Of a stretch of DNA of 64,000 bases, positions 39,466 to 51,000 are shown piece by piece. Position numbers and translations under genes: made by a program. Every line of letters begins with the position of its first letter. Positions within the stretch are counted from its first letter, which is position 1. Source of the DNA: Diplonema papillatum. Taxonomy: Eukaryota > Euglenozoa > Diplonemea > Diplonemida > Diplonemidae. The notes under the pieces are model-generated. The model was not told the DNA's origin. It saw nothing but the letters and a program-made list of their open reading frames with translations, and searched no databases. Where the stretch lies: NCBI GenBank assembly GCA_030068145.1, contig JAPJBO010000111.1:124001-188000 (forward strand). Direction: 5' to 3'.

Positions 39466-40446
39466 ATGTCCGTTCTGAGAAGCGACTTCGACGGGGGCTC
39501 TTTCGACTGGTCTTCGATCCAGACGAAGGTGTCGGTGCCCCCGGGAATTATCCGAGCCGAGGAAGACGGCGCTTGCATTTTCCCGATGTGCTCAAAGAGC
39601 CATGCCGGGGAAGGGCTGACCCACTGCTTCAGATGCGGCCTCACGGCGATCGCGTATTGCCTGAAGGCAAACCTGGGGTGCAAGAGCACTGCCCAGGGCT
39701 TCGTGGACCGAATGGGGGAAGACGAATGGGTCTGCCCGGTCTGTACGTGGCTTCTGCAGCGGGGTCAGAAGTGGGAGGACGATCGGGAGATGGAAGGCGT
39801 GGACGCAGTACTCGAGAGCCGTCCGAACCCGGGCTCAAACATCGCCGGCGTCGACGTCGACGAATTGCTCGAACAAACACCACCAGGGCCCTTAAAGGCG
39901 CTCGTAGAACATCTTCTTGCCCAAACCAAAACCCAAGAGGGAATTGGAGAGTTTGACATACGAATGGCAAACTCATGGGTACCGAAGGTTGCAACCTCTA
40001 ACCAGAAGAGTCAGATGATGACCGAAGTGCGCTACCGTTACGGGCCCATTGAAGAAGACTTCAAGGCCAGTGTACCTGCGTACGTGCACGAGACCCGTGT
40101 CCTGTTTTCTGTCTTGGACAGACTCCTCCCTGTGCCGAAGGACTCGAGACAAGTCCTACAGGTTGCCCATCAACTGCTGGTTCGCCTCGAGGCCCTAAGA
40201 ATCCGCAAGCTGCAGGGTATGCCTCAACAACTGGCTTGGGAGTCCAAGCTGCAGTTGGTAGATGCCTCTGAGTTCTCTCGCACAGTGTTAAGAAACGCCC
40301 TGCGAGCTGTCGAGGTGGCCAACGAGGAGGACAGGAGAAGGAGGAACACGGACGGGCTCAAGAGAGCCTCGTCCGAAGGTGAATTCTCCAAGAGGAGAAG
40401 GACCGAAACCCTCTCGAAGTCGGGAAACGGGCGGAAGTCCGTATGA
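39466..40446 (+). CDS. gag-like protein of YR element 2
   Basis: 326 residues. The N-terminal third has paired Cys/His motifs (CIFPMCSKSH, THCFRCG, WVCPVCTWLL) that look zinc-binding. The middle is helical (IGEFDIRMANSWVPKV, ETRVLFSVLDRLLPV). The C-terminus is basic (KEED-type linker, then KRRRTETLSKSGNGRK). A decayed copy of this gene lies at 49440-49990. Confidence 0.75.
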   Translation: MSVLRSDFDGGSFDWSSIQTKVSVPPGIIRAEEDGACIFPMCSKSHAGEGLTHCFRCGLTAIAYCLKANLGCKSTAQGFVDRMGEDEWVCPVCTWLLQRGQKWEDDREMEGVDAVLESRPNPGSNIAGVDVDELLEQTPPGPLKALVEHLLAQTKTQEGIGEFDIRMANSWVPKVATSNQKSQMMTEVRYRYGPIEEDFKASVPAYVHETRVLFSVLDRLLPVPKDSRQVLQVAHQLLVRLEALRIRKLQGMPQQLAWESKLQLVDASEFSRTVLRNALRAVEVANEEDRRRRNTDGLKRASSEGEFSKRRRTETLSKSGNGRKSV

Positions 40447-40560
40447 ACGACTCCCCCCGCGCCAAGTCCTCTCCAACCGCTGAAGCGGAGTCGGGGCCGC
40501 CCCCAGAAGGCCGACTACCTGATCAGCCCAGAGGCTGTCCAGGGGCTGCGTCAAGAGACG

Positions 40561-41364
40561 TTGAGAACGCTGGCCGAGTGTTACAAAGACACTACCTCCT
40601 CGGCTATGACGTCGGTGGTGACCCGGGCTCAGCTATTCATTCAGCAGCTACGACAGTTGGACCCGGAAATCTCAAGAGAGATGGGTTTCCTCATGTGGCT
40701 GCAACGAAAAATCGATGCGAAGGAAATCCAACCAGGCTCAGCCAGCCAGTACGTGACATACTGGATGATGGCCGATATCCCCCCGCTAAAGGCTTTTCGA
40801 AAAGCACTGCACTTGAAGGAGAGAGAGCTCGAGAGAAGGGAACTCCTGGAGACGAAACTGGTCTCCAAGAGCCAGGTTCTTGGACTGCTGGCGAAATCCA
40901 CAGGGTTATACAAGGTGGCGTTGGCCGCCCAATGGAGCCTCGCGTCTCGTTTTGTGGACCTGGAACGTCTCCAGGTCGGACACATAAAGGAGAAACAAGA
41001 GTTTTTCCTCGTACTTCTCGTAGGGGGGAAGACCGACCCTACGCACCAAGGTCAAGGGATCCTCATACCGAAGACGGGATGGGTGTTCCAGACCGTGATC
41101 AGCTGGTGGAGACGACAGAGATCAACTCTCCTGCTTCCGGGCCTAAGCATCGCAGCCTACAACAAGTGGCTCAGAGGCCATCTTGGGGTCACCAGTCACA
41201 TGATTCGCCACAGTGCACTCACCGAGATCGCCCGGGTGGGTGGCGAACAAGCGGCGCAAGCAATGGGGAGGCACGTAGACGTGAAGAACGTGAGGTTCTA
41301 TACCCCGATGGAGACTTGGGAGTCGACGAGCGGAACAATCCGGGGGGCCGGAATTCTGCAGTAG
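40561..41364 (+). CDS. tyrosine recombinase of YR element 2
   Basis: The frame follows straight on from the gag-like frame. The catalytic half shows ASRFVDLERL (first Arg), a Lys-containing strand (LLVGGKTDPTH), SHMIRHSALTEIARVG (HxxR-type box), AMGRHVDVKNVRFY (His box and nucleophile Tyr). The N-terminal half is helical. The same DNA is also open in the RT frame along its whole length. Confidence 0.8.
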   Translation: MRTLAECYKDTTSSAMTSVVTRAQLFIQQLRQLDPEISREMGFLMWLQRKIDAKEIQPGSASQYVTYWMMADIPPLKAFRKALHLKERELERRELLETKLVSKSQVLGLLAKSTGLYKVALAAQWSLASRFVDLERLQVGHIKEKQEFFLVLLVGGKTDPTHQGQGILIPKTGWVFQTVISWWRRQRSTLLLPGLSIAAYNKWLRGHLGVTSHMIRHSALTEIARVGGEQAAQAMGRHVDVKNVRFYTPMETWESTSGTIRGAGILQ

Positions 41365-41435
41365 GTTTCGACCGTCCCTTCTGGGCTCCTAATGTGGCCC
41401 GCAGCTTAAGTAAACTGCATACATATGATTACGCC

Positions 41436-42965
41436 ATGAGGTGGGTGGACCACGAGATGCCCCGAGGCTCCCGTGCCACAAAGGCCTGCTTTGAGGGCCT
41501 CGTCGACAGCATCACTGAATCGTGGGTGGACACTGACCTGTTGCTACGAGACTTCCCTGCCTTAGAGATCAATTTGAAGTGGTTTCGAAATCCCGCTTTC
41601 CTCGAGGATATCCTTTCGACCGAGTTCAAGAACGCCCCAGGCCCCCCTAACACTAAGTTGAAACAGCACCTTAAAAGACTAGAGGAAATCGGTCTCTGTG
41701 AGGCAGTCCCCCGGTCGGAGGCGGAAAGATCCTGGTTCCACGGCGCCTTCACAGTTGCTAAAAAGAAGGCCGGGGTACTCAGGTTCATTCTCTCGTGCAA
41801 GGGGGTGAATGAAGCGGTGAGAATGTCGGGACACCCGGTTCCGCCATGCCACCTTCCCTCGTACAACTCAATGCTGCTGAAACTCATGCAATGTAACTTC
41901 GTTTGTGAGAATGACGCGAAAGGTTTTTTTTACCAGTTTTTGCTGCCGACCTCAGTGAGAAAGTTTTTCTCGTTTAGAGTCGGGTCTGCGAAACGCAGGT
42001 TAACTCGGCTACCGATGGGTTACTCGCCAGCACCTCAAGCGAGCCAAGCTGTGGCCGAGTCTATCGGTGGACTTGCGGCGAAGAGTTCTCCTTCTTCGGT
42101 TCACATCGAGTGGATCGACAATTTCATACTCGGAGACATACACGAGGAAAAGTTGTGGAACACCCAAAGACGATTGTGTTCGCTGTGCGACCGATACGGA
42201 ATTGTACTTGGTGAGGAAGGCCGACCGACGTCCGAAGCCTCGCTCCTTGGAATGGAAGTGAATCTCCAAGACAAGAAGTGGAGACTGAGCACTACGTGGG
42301 TTCAAAACGTTGTGCCAGCCCTCCAATTGGTACTCCGCTGCAGGTCCCCGTTGAGAGATTTTTGGCGAGTCGCAGGCTGTATCATGTGGCGGTACCACGT
42401 CATGGCTCGGCCTCTCCACCACGTCAAGACGTTGTTGGGCTGGATGTCCTCCGTTTCCGCTCCGGACATCGCTTGGAGCGCCCTCTGCGATATCCCGGAC
42501 CCTGTCCGTTCCATACTCACGAGAGAGGTCGACATACTAGCCTCGAACAGCTGGAAACGGTGGCTGCGGCCGGAATGCACGGTTCGGACTGTCTCCGACG
42601 CGTCTATGTCGGGATGGGCTTACGTTCTTACCGAAAAGAGCATTGCCCACGGTGTTTTCCCGAATCGCTATACTAAAAGCCACATCAACATAAAAGAGTT
42701 ATACGCGGCGGTCCAGGCAGTAAAACGAATTTGCGTACCGGGCATCCGGTTCAGGATTCAGATCGAGGTGGACAACACAACTGTGGTCGCTATCCTGAAT
42801 AAAGGTTATTCCCTGATATCTGAGACGCAAGAACTACTCGATGAGCTGGTTGAACTTCTGGACCGAAATTTTGTCGAGGCTATGCACGTCCCTGGATCCC
42901 TTAATGTGGCCGATAAATTCACCCGGATGGCCTACCAAAGACGCTGGTCTGGGTCCCTCCTCTAG
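41436..42965 (+). CDS. reverse transcriptase / RNase H of YR element 2
   Basis: RT segments: WFHGAFTVAKKKAGVLRFIL, LMQCNFVCENDAKGFFYQFL, LTRLPMGYSPAPQASQ. RNase H segments: VRTVSDASMSGWAYVLTEKS, INIKELYAAVQAVKRI, IEVDNTTVVAILNKG, HVPGSLNVADKFTRMA. These follow the DIRS-type order. The frame is open upstream to 40443, overlapping the recombinase gene. There is no methyltransferase domain. Confidence 0.85.
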   Translation: MRWVDHEMPRGSRATKACFEGLVDSITESWVDTDLLLRDFPALEINLKWFRNPAFLEDILSTEFKNAPGPPNTKLKQHLKRLEEIGLCEAVPRSEAERSWFHGAFTVAKKKAGVLRFILSCKGVNEAVRMSGHPVPPCHLPSYNSMLLKLMQCNFVCENDAKGFFYQFLLPTSVRKFFSFRVGSAKRRLTRLPMGYSPAPQASQAVAESIGGLAAKSSPSSVHIEWIDNFILGDIHEEKLWNTQRRLCSLCDRYGIVLGEEGRPTSEASLLGMEVNLQDKKWRLSTTWVQNVVPALQLVLRCRSPLRDFWRVAGCIMWRYHVMARPLHHVKTLLGWMSSVSAPDIAWSALCDIPDPVRSILTREVDILASNSWKRWLRPECTVRTVSDASMSGWAYVLTEKSIAHGVFPNRYTKSHINIKELYAAVQAVKRICVPGIRFRIQIEVDNTTVVAILNKGYSLISETQELLDELVELLDRNFVEAMHVPGSLNVADKFTRMAYQRRWSGSLL

Positions 42966-43337
42966 AAGCTTTGATTTTCTTTGACGCAACCCATTGTGCT
43001 GGCCCTTGCTTGACCTCGGCCTCGTAGCGCCTTACTGGCAGCTCATTGCCGTTATCACAAGCGCTTCTCCGAGTGATGTGACGCGTCTGCAACATGTCTC
43101 ACAGTCCCCAGTAAGAACTGAGGACCAGCCTGCGAAGATTCTTTCGGCAGTCCCGACAGAGTTTTCCAGCAAACAATGCCGAGAGGCCACAACGAGCGAA
43201 GTTGTTATATGACAAGACTAAAATTACTGCACGGCAAGAGCCAACAAGCAGCAGTACTAAAAAAGACCGAAGAGTGGTTCGGCGATCTTCCTCTTCCAAC
43301 TTCCAACGACTCTTGTACTTACCGACGTAAAAGGGGT

Positions 43338-43491
43338 ACACGTGCTCAACGACGCCTTTTCTTTTTTGGAACAACATACCACGCTGGACATGTCAGTACA
43401 AAAAAGAAAGTTGGCAGCGTTGGAACCTGCCATGTAAAGATACAAAACAGGTCCTTCGCACACACGTGCTCAACGACGCCTTTTCTTTTTT
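43338..43491 (+). repeat. B1-A2-B2 end block of YR element 2
   Basis: ACACGTGCTCAACGACGCC occurs at 43338 and again at 43462; between them is the A2 copy (GGAACAACATACCACGCTGG to GGTCCTTCGCACACAC). A1 at 39341-39443 ends with the same bases. Confidence 0.9.
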
Positions 43492-43499
43492 TTTTTTTT

Positions 43500-43925
43500 T
43501 TGCATTCTCGTTCTTGGCAGGCACACCTACCCGCCTGATCTGTTTTGCACCGGGGAGGCCGGGACGGATGGCACTCTTCTTTATTGAGAGAAAAGCGGGT
43601 GGGAGGCTACAGTTGGCTAACGGGGAAATTCGCAGAGATGTCGATCTTATCGGGCTCTTGTTGCAGTTGGCGAGGGGGGTTGTCCTTTTGGGATGCCGCT
43701 TGCCTCACCTTTCAGAGACGGTTGCGGCATGCTCGCTCTTACCGCGGCATGTCGTAAGATGCGTCTCGCATCTGTTGGGTGGTAATAACGAGGGGCTTCA
43801 CCCGACGCTGCTTCGCTGCCGTAGTTTTTTGCCTTGGTAGAACTGTCCTTTGACAGAGGGAATCGGTGTCTCCCGTCTCACGCTTCCTGCATTGTCGACA
43901 CGCGTGTCGCAGACCCAGGCCAGCT
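43500..43925. other. no supported gene
   Basis: A T-run at 43480-43501 and then unassigned sequence. Confidence 0.35.
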
Positions 43926-43929
43926 TTGC

Positions 43930-44940
43930 CGCTTCACTGTAGCTCTTGCACAAGTGGATCTGTTCTGTGACCGAGAGAATGGGTGCCTCTGGTCTCACAC
44001 TTTTGGCATGCGCGCACTTTGCAGAGGCATCGTCAAGATGCGTCCCACGGAGTGCTGAAGCTCTAGGTTTCTACTCCTGCAGTTCGGGCTACGTTCTTAG
44101 CGAGACCTGGATCCTCACCACAGCTGCATTTCGGGCGATGGCAACTGCTTAGCGAGCCACGGAGTGCTGAAGCTCTAGGTTTCTACTCCTGCAGTTCGGG
44201 CTACGTTCTTAGCGAGACCTGGATCCTCACCACAGCTGCATTTCAGGCGATGGCAACTGCTTAGCGAGCCACGGAGTGCTGAAGCTCTAGGTTTCTACTC
44301 CTGCAGTTCGGGCTACGTTCTTAGCGAGACCTGGATCCTCACCACAGCTGCATTTCAGGCGATGGCAACTGCTTAGCGAGCCACGGAGTGCTGAAGCTCT
44401 AGTAGGTTTCTGCTCCTGCAGTTCGGGATATGTTCTTAGCGAGCCCCCACCCGCTGCATTGCGGGCTATGGCAACTGCTTAGCGAGCCACGGAGTGCTGA
44501 AGCTCTAGGTTTCTCACTCCTGCAGTTCGGGCTACGTTCTTAGCGAGACCTGAATCCTCACCACCGCTGCATTTCGGGCGATGGCAACTGCTTAGCGAGC
44601 CACGGAGTGCTGAAGCTCTAGTAGGTTTCTACTCCTGCAGTTCGGGATATGTTCTTAGCGAGCCCCCACCCGCTGCATTGCGGGCTATGGCAACTGCTTA
44701 GCGAGCCACGGAGTGCTGAAGCTCTAGTAGGTTTCTGCTCCTGCAGTTCGGGATATGTTCTTAGCGAGCCCCCACCCGCTGCATTGCGGGCTATGGCAAC
44801 TGCTTAGCGAGCCACGGAGTACTGAAACACCGGAATGCGCCCTAGTTGCCTCACCACTCCTGCAGTTCGGGCTGTGGGTGAAGCACGTTCTTAGCGAGCC
44901 ACGGGGTACTAAAACGCCGGAAGATGCGCAGGAGGTGCGC
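43930..44940 (+). repeat. 108-112 bp satellite, about 8 units
   Basis: Units begin CCACGGAGTGCTGAAGCTCT at 44157, 44269, 44381 and onward, and include CTCCTGCAGTTCGGGCTACG and GGCGATGGCAACTGCTTAGC. Two unit subtypes occur, one with ACCTGGATCCTCACCACAGC and one with CCCCCACCCGCTGCATTGCG. The ends of the array are diverged. It stops just before the last exon of the TauE/SafE gene. Confidence 0.9.
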
Positions 44941-44959
44941 CCATGGTGTTGACGGGGTG

Positions 44960-45095
44960 TCAGGAGTTGCACGGCCCGCCGAAGGGCCACCAAGGATTGT
45001 TCTGGTCGGAGGTGGCAGCGCGCCAAGCGAACAGCACCATCGACAGCACCAGCACGAACCCGAGCGCCAACGCGATGAGCGACTGCTTGTTGTAC
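44960..45095 (-). CDS. TauE/SafE exon 5 (last)
   Basis: Acceptor CCTGCGCAG. The single base before TAC completes the Lys codon begun in exon 4, giving VAK-YNKQSLIALALGF. It encodes the last membrane helix and the tail WWPFGGPCNS before the stop. Confidence 0.8.
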
Positions 45096-48000
45096 CTGCG
45101 CAGGTGGGGGTTGGCTGGAAAAACTGCGTCACCGGTAATTACCCCGCCGAGCGAAGAGCGCTCTTGTCTGCGCCCGCGCACCTGCCTGGGTTTCGGCTTT
45201 GGACGTAACTAGGGGTTAAAAGGCACCGGAGCACGAGCGGGGTGTAGTGACACACCAGGCACAAGGGGCAGAGCCACCCGCGGACATGTTCTCGAGGAAC
45301 TGGGGCGAAATCTCTTTGGGTAATGACCCTTTGAGGCAGGCTTCGCTGCCGGAAAGAGCCCTTGATGTGGATCTTCCCGCAATCAAGGCAGCATTCAGGG
45401 TCTTCGTCGGCGGCGTTCCATCCCTCGGGAGCGAGGACCACCTTGATGGGGGGACCAGTCGTAGGCCTTCAGGTCAACCGCCATTCTGCACGAGCAATAT
45501 TTTTTGTTTGTGCGATTTAACCTACATGTGTTCTGGTTAAACCGCTGTCAACGTTCTTTTTAGCTGTAACAAATACTGCCTCCAGGGGAGCAGAAATTGG
45601 TTATCGCAAAAAAGATTTTCCGAGTCGCTAACAAGCAGGCCCTGGCAACAGCTGCTGCCTCATGCTGTTCCTCGTCGAGACCCCTGCCGAAGAGGATGTG
45701 GACGCTCGTTTAGCAGTCCCTGTTCCGTCCACGTACCGTGGGACGTACAGGTTGGTGGCTTTCGACCTTTTGTTTGTTTTAAGATTCAGCTTTGTGCATG
45801 TGGTCGGTGGGCGGGGAATAGGAAGCTCTACTGTATCGGGCTCATGCTCGAGCCAGGATGCCCACTCCGCTGCCTTTCCGCCGGGCTCTTGGTAGCCTTT
45901 GTCACGTTGGTGCCAGGGTGCACTACGTGGGGGCGAGAACGTTGAGGTATGGTTAAAATGTAGTTCAGTGGTGCCATCTGGGCGGGGGTAATCATGCACA
46001 GCGTAACGGTCGAACCGCAGCAGCTTGCCTCGGAGTTAGACGTCCGCTAGGTGCGTACAGTAGTAGTATGTATAGGTGCGTATAAAATACTCTAGGGACT
46101 GCCTTGTGCTCATTTCGAAGGAGGCTAGAGGGGGAGAAAACAATACAACAACAAAGTGGGTCTTTTTTGTTGAACCACTAAATACAGATTTACCTGTGTG
46201 TTCGTGAGGGCTACAGCACATTTACCTCCTTTGATCTATCGCAACTGGCAGTCTCCTCAAGCATTTCCCACAAAGCGGGTGCTTATATAAAAAACAAAAG
46301 AAACACGGCATACTTGGCCACCAAGGTCACGGCCAACCACCTCCCCAACAGGGCAGCAAGGAAGCCGGTGATGCAGTACGCTGTAGAGTAGCCTGGGGGA
46401 AGCATGCCAGTCGTGGAGTAATTCACAATGTCTGAGGACGTCGTCCACACAATCATGTACGCCGATGTTGCGCTTGCGATCTGTGCATTTTGTTTGTCAG
46501 CCCATTTCGAGTTGGAGACGAGTCTTCTGAATAGGGACGTCCACAGAGCGGTGAACGACAAAGATCCCTCTTGACTTCCAATAGAGACTGGACACTCAAG
46601 ACTTATGGTGAGAGTTGTTGATGTGCATTGAGTTCTGTAAAGTGCAAGTGCCATGAAGGCAAGCGAGCACTGCTCACGGGCTAGTGCTACTTTTATGACG
46701 TCGTCCGTTGGGAGAGTCAACGATGATGAGGATGAGGTCAAACTGCTCATTTCCAGGTCGAGTTTCGTTTCTGCTCGCTTTCGCGGTGCGATCTTTCCGG
46801 GTCGTGCTGGCTGTTTCCGGGTCGATGGGGGAGAAGCCAAAGGCTCTTCGTTCGCTGATCTAGCGTCGAGCTGTTCGCGGACGCTTCGCTCTTCGTGTCT
46901 TCCCTGTCGGGACTTCGGGGGCTCCTGCTGACTTGATGAGCAGCAATCGCGCACTTTTAAATTTTCCTCCGGGTGAATGAGTAGCTATTTTTCTCAACAC
47001 AGGAAAAACGCTGTGACGAACTCTTCCAGAGTTGGGGCTTCCACTGATACACGAAGTAACAGACGATCAGCATGAACTGACCAAGTGCACAGGGGATAAA
47101 CCTCTCTGGGGTTCCCTGTATTGCAGCATGTTTTCGTTGGCTTCGTTTTTCTCTTTCATGTGCAACCGTTGTTCCGGGAATGTTTCCGTCAGTACCAATG
47201 TAGTATGACAAAAAGTACATACCTTGGGAAGCATGCCTAGCTCAAGCAGCAGAGGACCCATCAGCTCCCCTCCTCCCAACCCGAGCAGCCCCGCGACTAA
47301 ACCGACGCCGAAGGCAGCGCAAGGCGCTGCGATCAACTTGCTGTGGGTCCAGTGCACGTCGCCTTCGACGGGCAGCAACTTCGCTTTTTCGCGGCGCGCG
47401 TCTTGCGATCGTATCCAGGTGTATCCCAGGTACACGAAGAAGATCAATACCGGGTACATCGACGCCATGGCCACCCAGTACCCAGGAGAGCACCGGCCCG
47501 ACACGTCCATGACGAGGTAGCAGGCAGCGGAGTACATCCAAAGGACCAGGGCGGCCAAAAAGTACTTCAACGGGAACTTCGACTCCTCGTCCAGAATCGC
47601 GGCCGCGTCCTCGGTCAGGTCTTCGAGGCGCGGAGGTCGAGTGTTCACCTCGAGGGTGTCCTTCCGCTCGTACACACCGCCGTAGGGGTCGCCGCACTCT
47701 GTGTTGACCGATTTCGCGAGGCTTTCCGTGTCGCTTTCGGAGCCGAGCAGCTCGTGCCGCTCAGCCTCCTCGGCTCGGTACAGTTTGATGCCCTTCTGGA
47801 ACACGCGCACGGACGCGTACAGCAGCAGGATCTCCGCGAGCACGATCAGGATGTCGGGGGGGATGATCGGGTTCAGCAGCGTGCCCAGCGCGTTGCCGCC
47901 CAGCTGCGGAGGCAGCATGATGAGCGGGATCGCGTAGTCGATCAACGGCCGGCCCGGGCCTTCGATGAGAGGATGCCGCAGCGGGGCCTGTGTGGCGAGG

Positions 48001-51000
48001 GACAATCCGTCAGGTGGAACTGAAAAATACTCGACGTAGCTGCTTTGACTCCGAATGGAGGGAGGAAATATTGAGGTAGAGGGGCAAATACAGTGCAAAC
48101 ACAATCTGATTTGTTCTTCGCTTTCACCACCGTTTGTGTGATTTGTCGTGTACGGGTAGACCCGCATGACCTCACTCCGTTCAACACGTTCGGTAGTTAC
48201 AGCACTTGGGATCCCTTCGGTTCTTTGTCTGACAGCATCGTCGAGCATTTCCTTCGAAGCTGGCGTGGTCCAGACAAAAATATCGGGGAGTATCGGGGAG
48301 TTTCGGGGAGTTTCGGGGAATTTCGGGGAGTTTCGGGGAGTTTCGGGGAAATTCGGGGAGTTTCGGGGTATTTCCTTCGTGGCGACCACTTTCCCTGCAG
48401 CCGGCCTTGGCGAAGGTGAGGAGGGGGCTACGCTATTATGGCCCTACCTTGCGCAAAGCGGTCCCGTGTTTGGCTATGCCCCGAAGACGAAGATAGAGGC
48501 TGAGAAGGAAGGACGGACTGGGAGGTACAGGTTGACACGGTTTGCAGGTAGCGACAGGATCCGCGGCAAGGAGAGCAGGAACCGTTCCACCAGAGGTCGT
48601 GCGGGTACAGAGACGATGCTCGTGCTCGAGTCGCAGCTGCAAGAAGGGGCAGAAGAGGGTAAATTTAGTGGGCGGCGGAGACCCAGCGCATGGAGGTAGG
48701 CGTGCCCAGGCCACCACCACGGATGCCTGCAGCACGATATGCCGATGTGCGGAGTCGGCGGCGAAGAGACAGAAGCGCGGGCCTTCGCCCCCGGGGACGC
48801 CCGAAGCGACACCGAAGCCGAGACGCAAGCTGCGACCATCGGCCCGCCATCGAGAACGCCGCAGAAGGCGACGACACTAGGACGGCCGCTGGCAACGAAG
48901 CGGCGGCGTAAGGACTCGCCATCATCGAAGACAGAGACGTGCACTCCGCGGCGGGCAGAGGTGCAAGATAAAGTGCCAGTGACGAAGAGAGGTAGCACGA
49001 AGAGGTCACGAAAGAGAGCAGATGCAGATTATCGCCGCAGGCTCTTTGCATGCTAACCCTAACCACCAGGACCAGGGGCAGTTACGGTCGAAGACGGCAA
49101 TTCGGGCGAGGAGTAAGGTTGATAACCAAAATGAGAGGCACGATTGCCATCCTGAAAGCAGGGTTGCAGGATGATGCTTGGCCGAGGATAAGGTTGCTAT
49201 GGCGACTGGGACAGAGAGATAACGCAAGATAGAGAGTCCTCCTTATGGGGTGGTCACGCCTTCGCAGTCCCATGGCCTCCACCCACCTGCATACGGTCGT
49301 CGACTGACCTTTCCCGGGACGAGCTGGAATGCGGGTACCATCTTTCCGGAGATTTCCGGTTCCTCCCGTACTCTACAACTCCCCACATAAGTGAACGTGG
49401 ACTCCGAAGTGGACACTCCTTTCAACCGGGTGCACGAATTCAAAATTCCGGGACGGGTTGACCCACTGTTTCCGATGCGGCTTCCAATCATTGAAGGCTA
49501 AACTCGGGTGCAGGAGCGGTGCTCGTCGTTCGGGACCAGATGGGACGACTGGGTCTGCCCGGTTTACACGTGACTGCTGCAGCGTGGTCAGATGGCGGGC
49601 GCGAATACTTCTTGCCCAAACCAAAACCCAAGAGGGAATTGGAGAGTTTGACATAAGAATGGCAAACTCGTGGTACCGAAGAGTCAGATGATGGTTGAAC
49701 CTGCGCTCATGCACAAGACGCGTCCTGTTCCACTCCTCACTGTGTTCAAGGACTCAAGCAGGCCCTGCAGGTTTTCCAGCAACTGCTGGTTCGCCTTGAG
49801 GCCCTCCGAATCCGCAGGCTGCAGGGTATGCCTCAACAACTGCCTAGGAGTCCAAGCTACAGTTGGTAGATGCATCCGAGTTCTCTCGCACGGTGTTAAG
49901 AAACGCCCTGCGAGCTGTCGAGGTGCCCAAGGAAGAGGATCGGAGGAGGAGGAACACGGACGGCTCAAGAGAGCCGCGTCCGAGCACACTAGCACACCTA
50001 CCTGCACACCTCACCCCATCCACCCACCCGTCTACCCAACTACCCACCTGTTCATCCATCCCTGCCCACCCCCATCCACCCATCTGTCCACTCAACTACC
50101 AACCTGTACACCTGCCCACCCACCGGCAGCCCCACTTTTTCCCATAAAAATCGGGCTGAGTACCGGGGAGTTTCGGGGTGTTTCGGGGAAGTGTCGGAGC
50201 TTCGGGGAACTTACCAGGAGCCCGGACCAGGTGGTAGCTGTTTCTCTCCACGTGCTGGTGCGGAACACGGCGTGGGCTAAGGAAGGGAGACCCACCATCC
50301 ACTAGCACCTATCACGGTATCGTGGTATGCTGGCAATATCCCAGCACCATGCCAGGAAGCCGGGGGAGGTCGCAGACCAAGCAGCAGCGGGATGTAACTG
50401 CGGATCTGCATTCACCAACGCCTCTCTTGATGCGGACTGCAACTATGTGTCGGAGAGGTACTAACGTTGTCACGAACAGACGATTCGACGGAGAAAGCAA
50501 TACGAACCCCAAAATAACTGTTGTTCGTATCTTCAGTAGAATGCTCGGTGAAGGCATGACCTACCGATCCAGTGGTCTGGCTTCATCCATGGTTATACTT
50601 TTCTCCTCGTATCCGGCCACTGCTTCGTTCGCGTTGTAGCCAATCGATGATACAAAATCAGACGTGGAAAGCAATGATGTGTCTCTTCAGGCCAGACGCG
50701 GCATGTGATCGCCTGCAGTATCCACTCACCTCACGGGGCCCAAAGAGAAGTGTAGTAAAGGTAGACTTGAGCATGTCCAGCACATGGACTCTTCGATGAC
50801 GTGTTGGGCACGCCGAGAAGGAAGCAAACAGACAGCCTTCTCGATTTTTTAATCACCAGGCCGTACGGTTTGCCAAGACAAGAAACCTGGTGTGTTCTCC
50901 GGCGCTTCTTCACAACGAAGAACGGCCCAACCACGAACCCAGACAGGCGCGGTTTGATAGACGGGCTTGCGAACAGGGATCTGGGAAGCCGGGAAGGCTG

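Larger units (their letters stand above)
39341..43491 (+). mobile_element. YR retroelement 2 (DIRS/PAT/Ngaro group), looks whole
   Basis: The order is A1, gag-like, tyrosine recombinase, RT/RNase H, B1-A2-B2. A1 is 39341-39443 and A2 43363-43465, with no difference I can see over about 100 bases. B1 is 43338-43366 and B2 43462-43491 (core CGTGCTCAACGACGCC). All frames are open, so the copy is young. It differs from element 1 in nearly every residue but has the same plan and length (4.15 kb). Both ends lie in T-runs. Confidence 0.9.

Noticed and set aside
43930-44940. Regular direct repeats resembling a CRISPR array (also 53905-54482)
   Set aside because: Contiguous satellite units without unique spacers, in a eukaryotic context and without cas genes.
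49052-49064. CTAACCCTAA, telomere-like
   Set aside because: Only one and a half units; not a telomeric tract.
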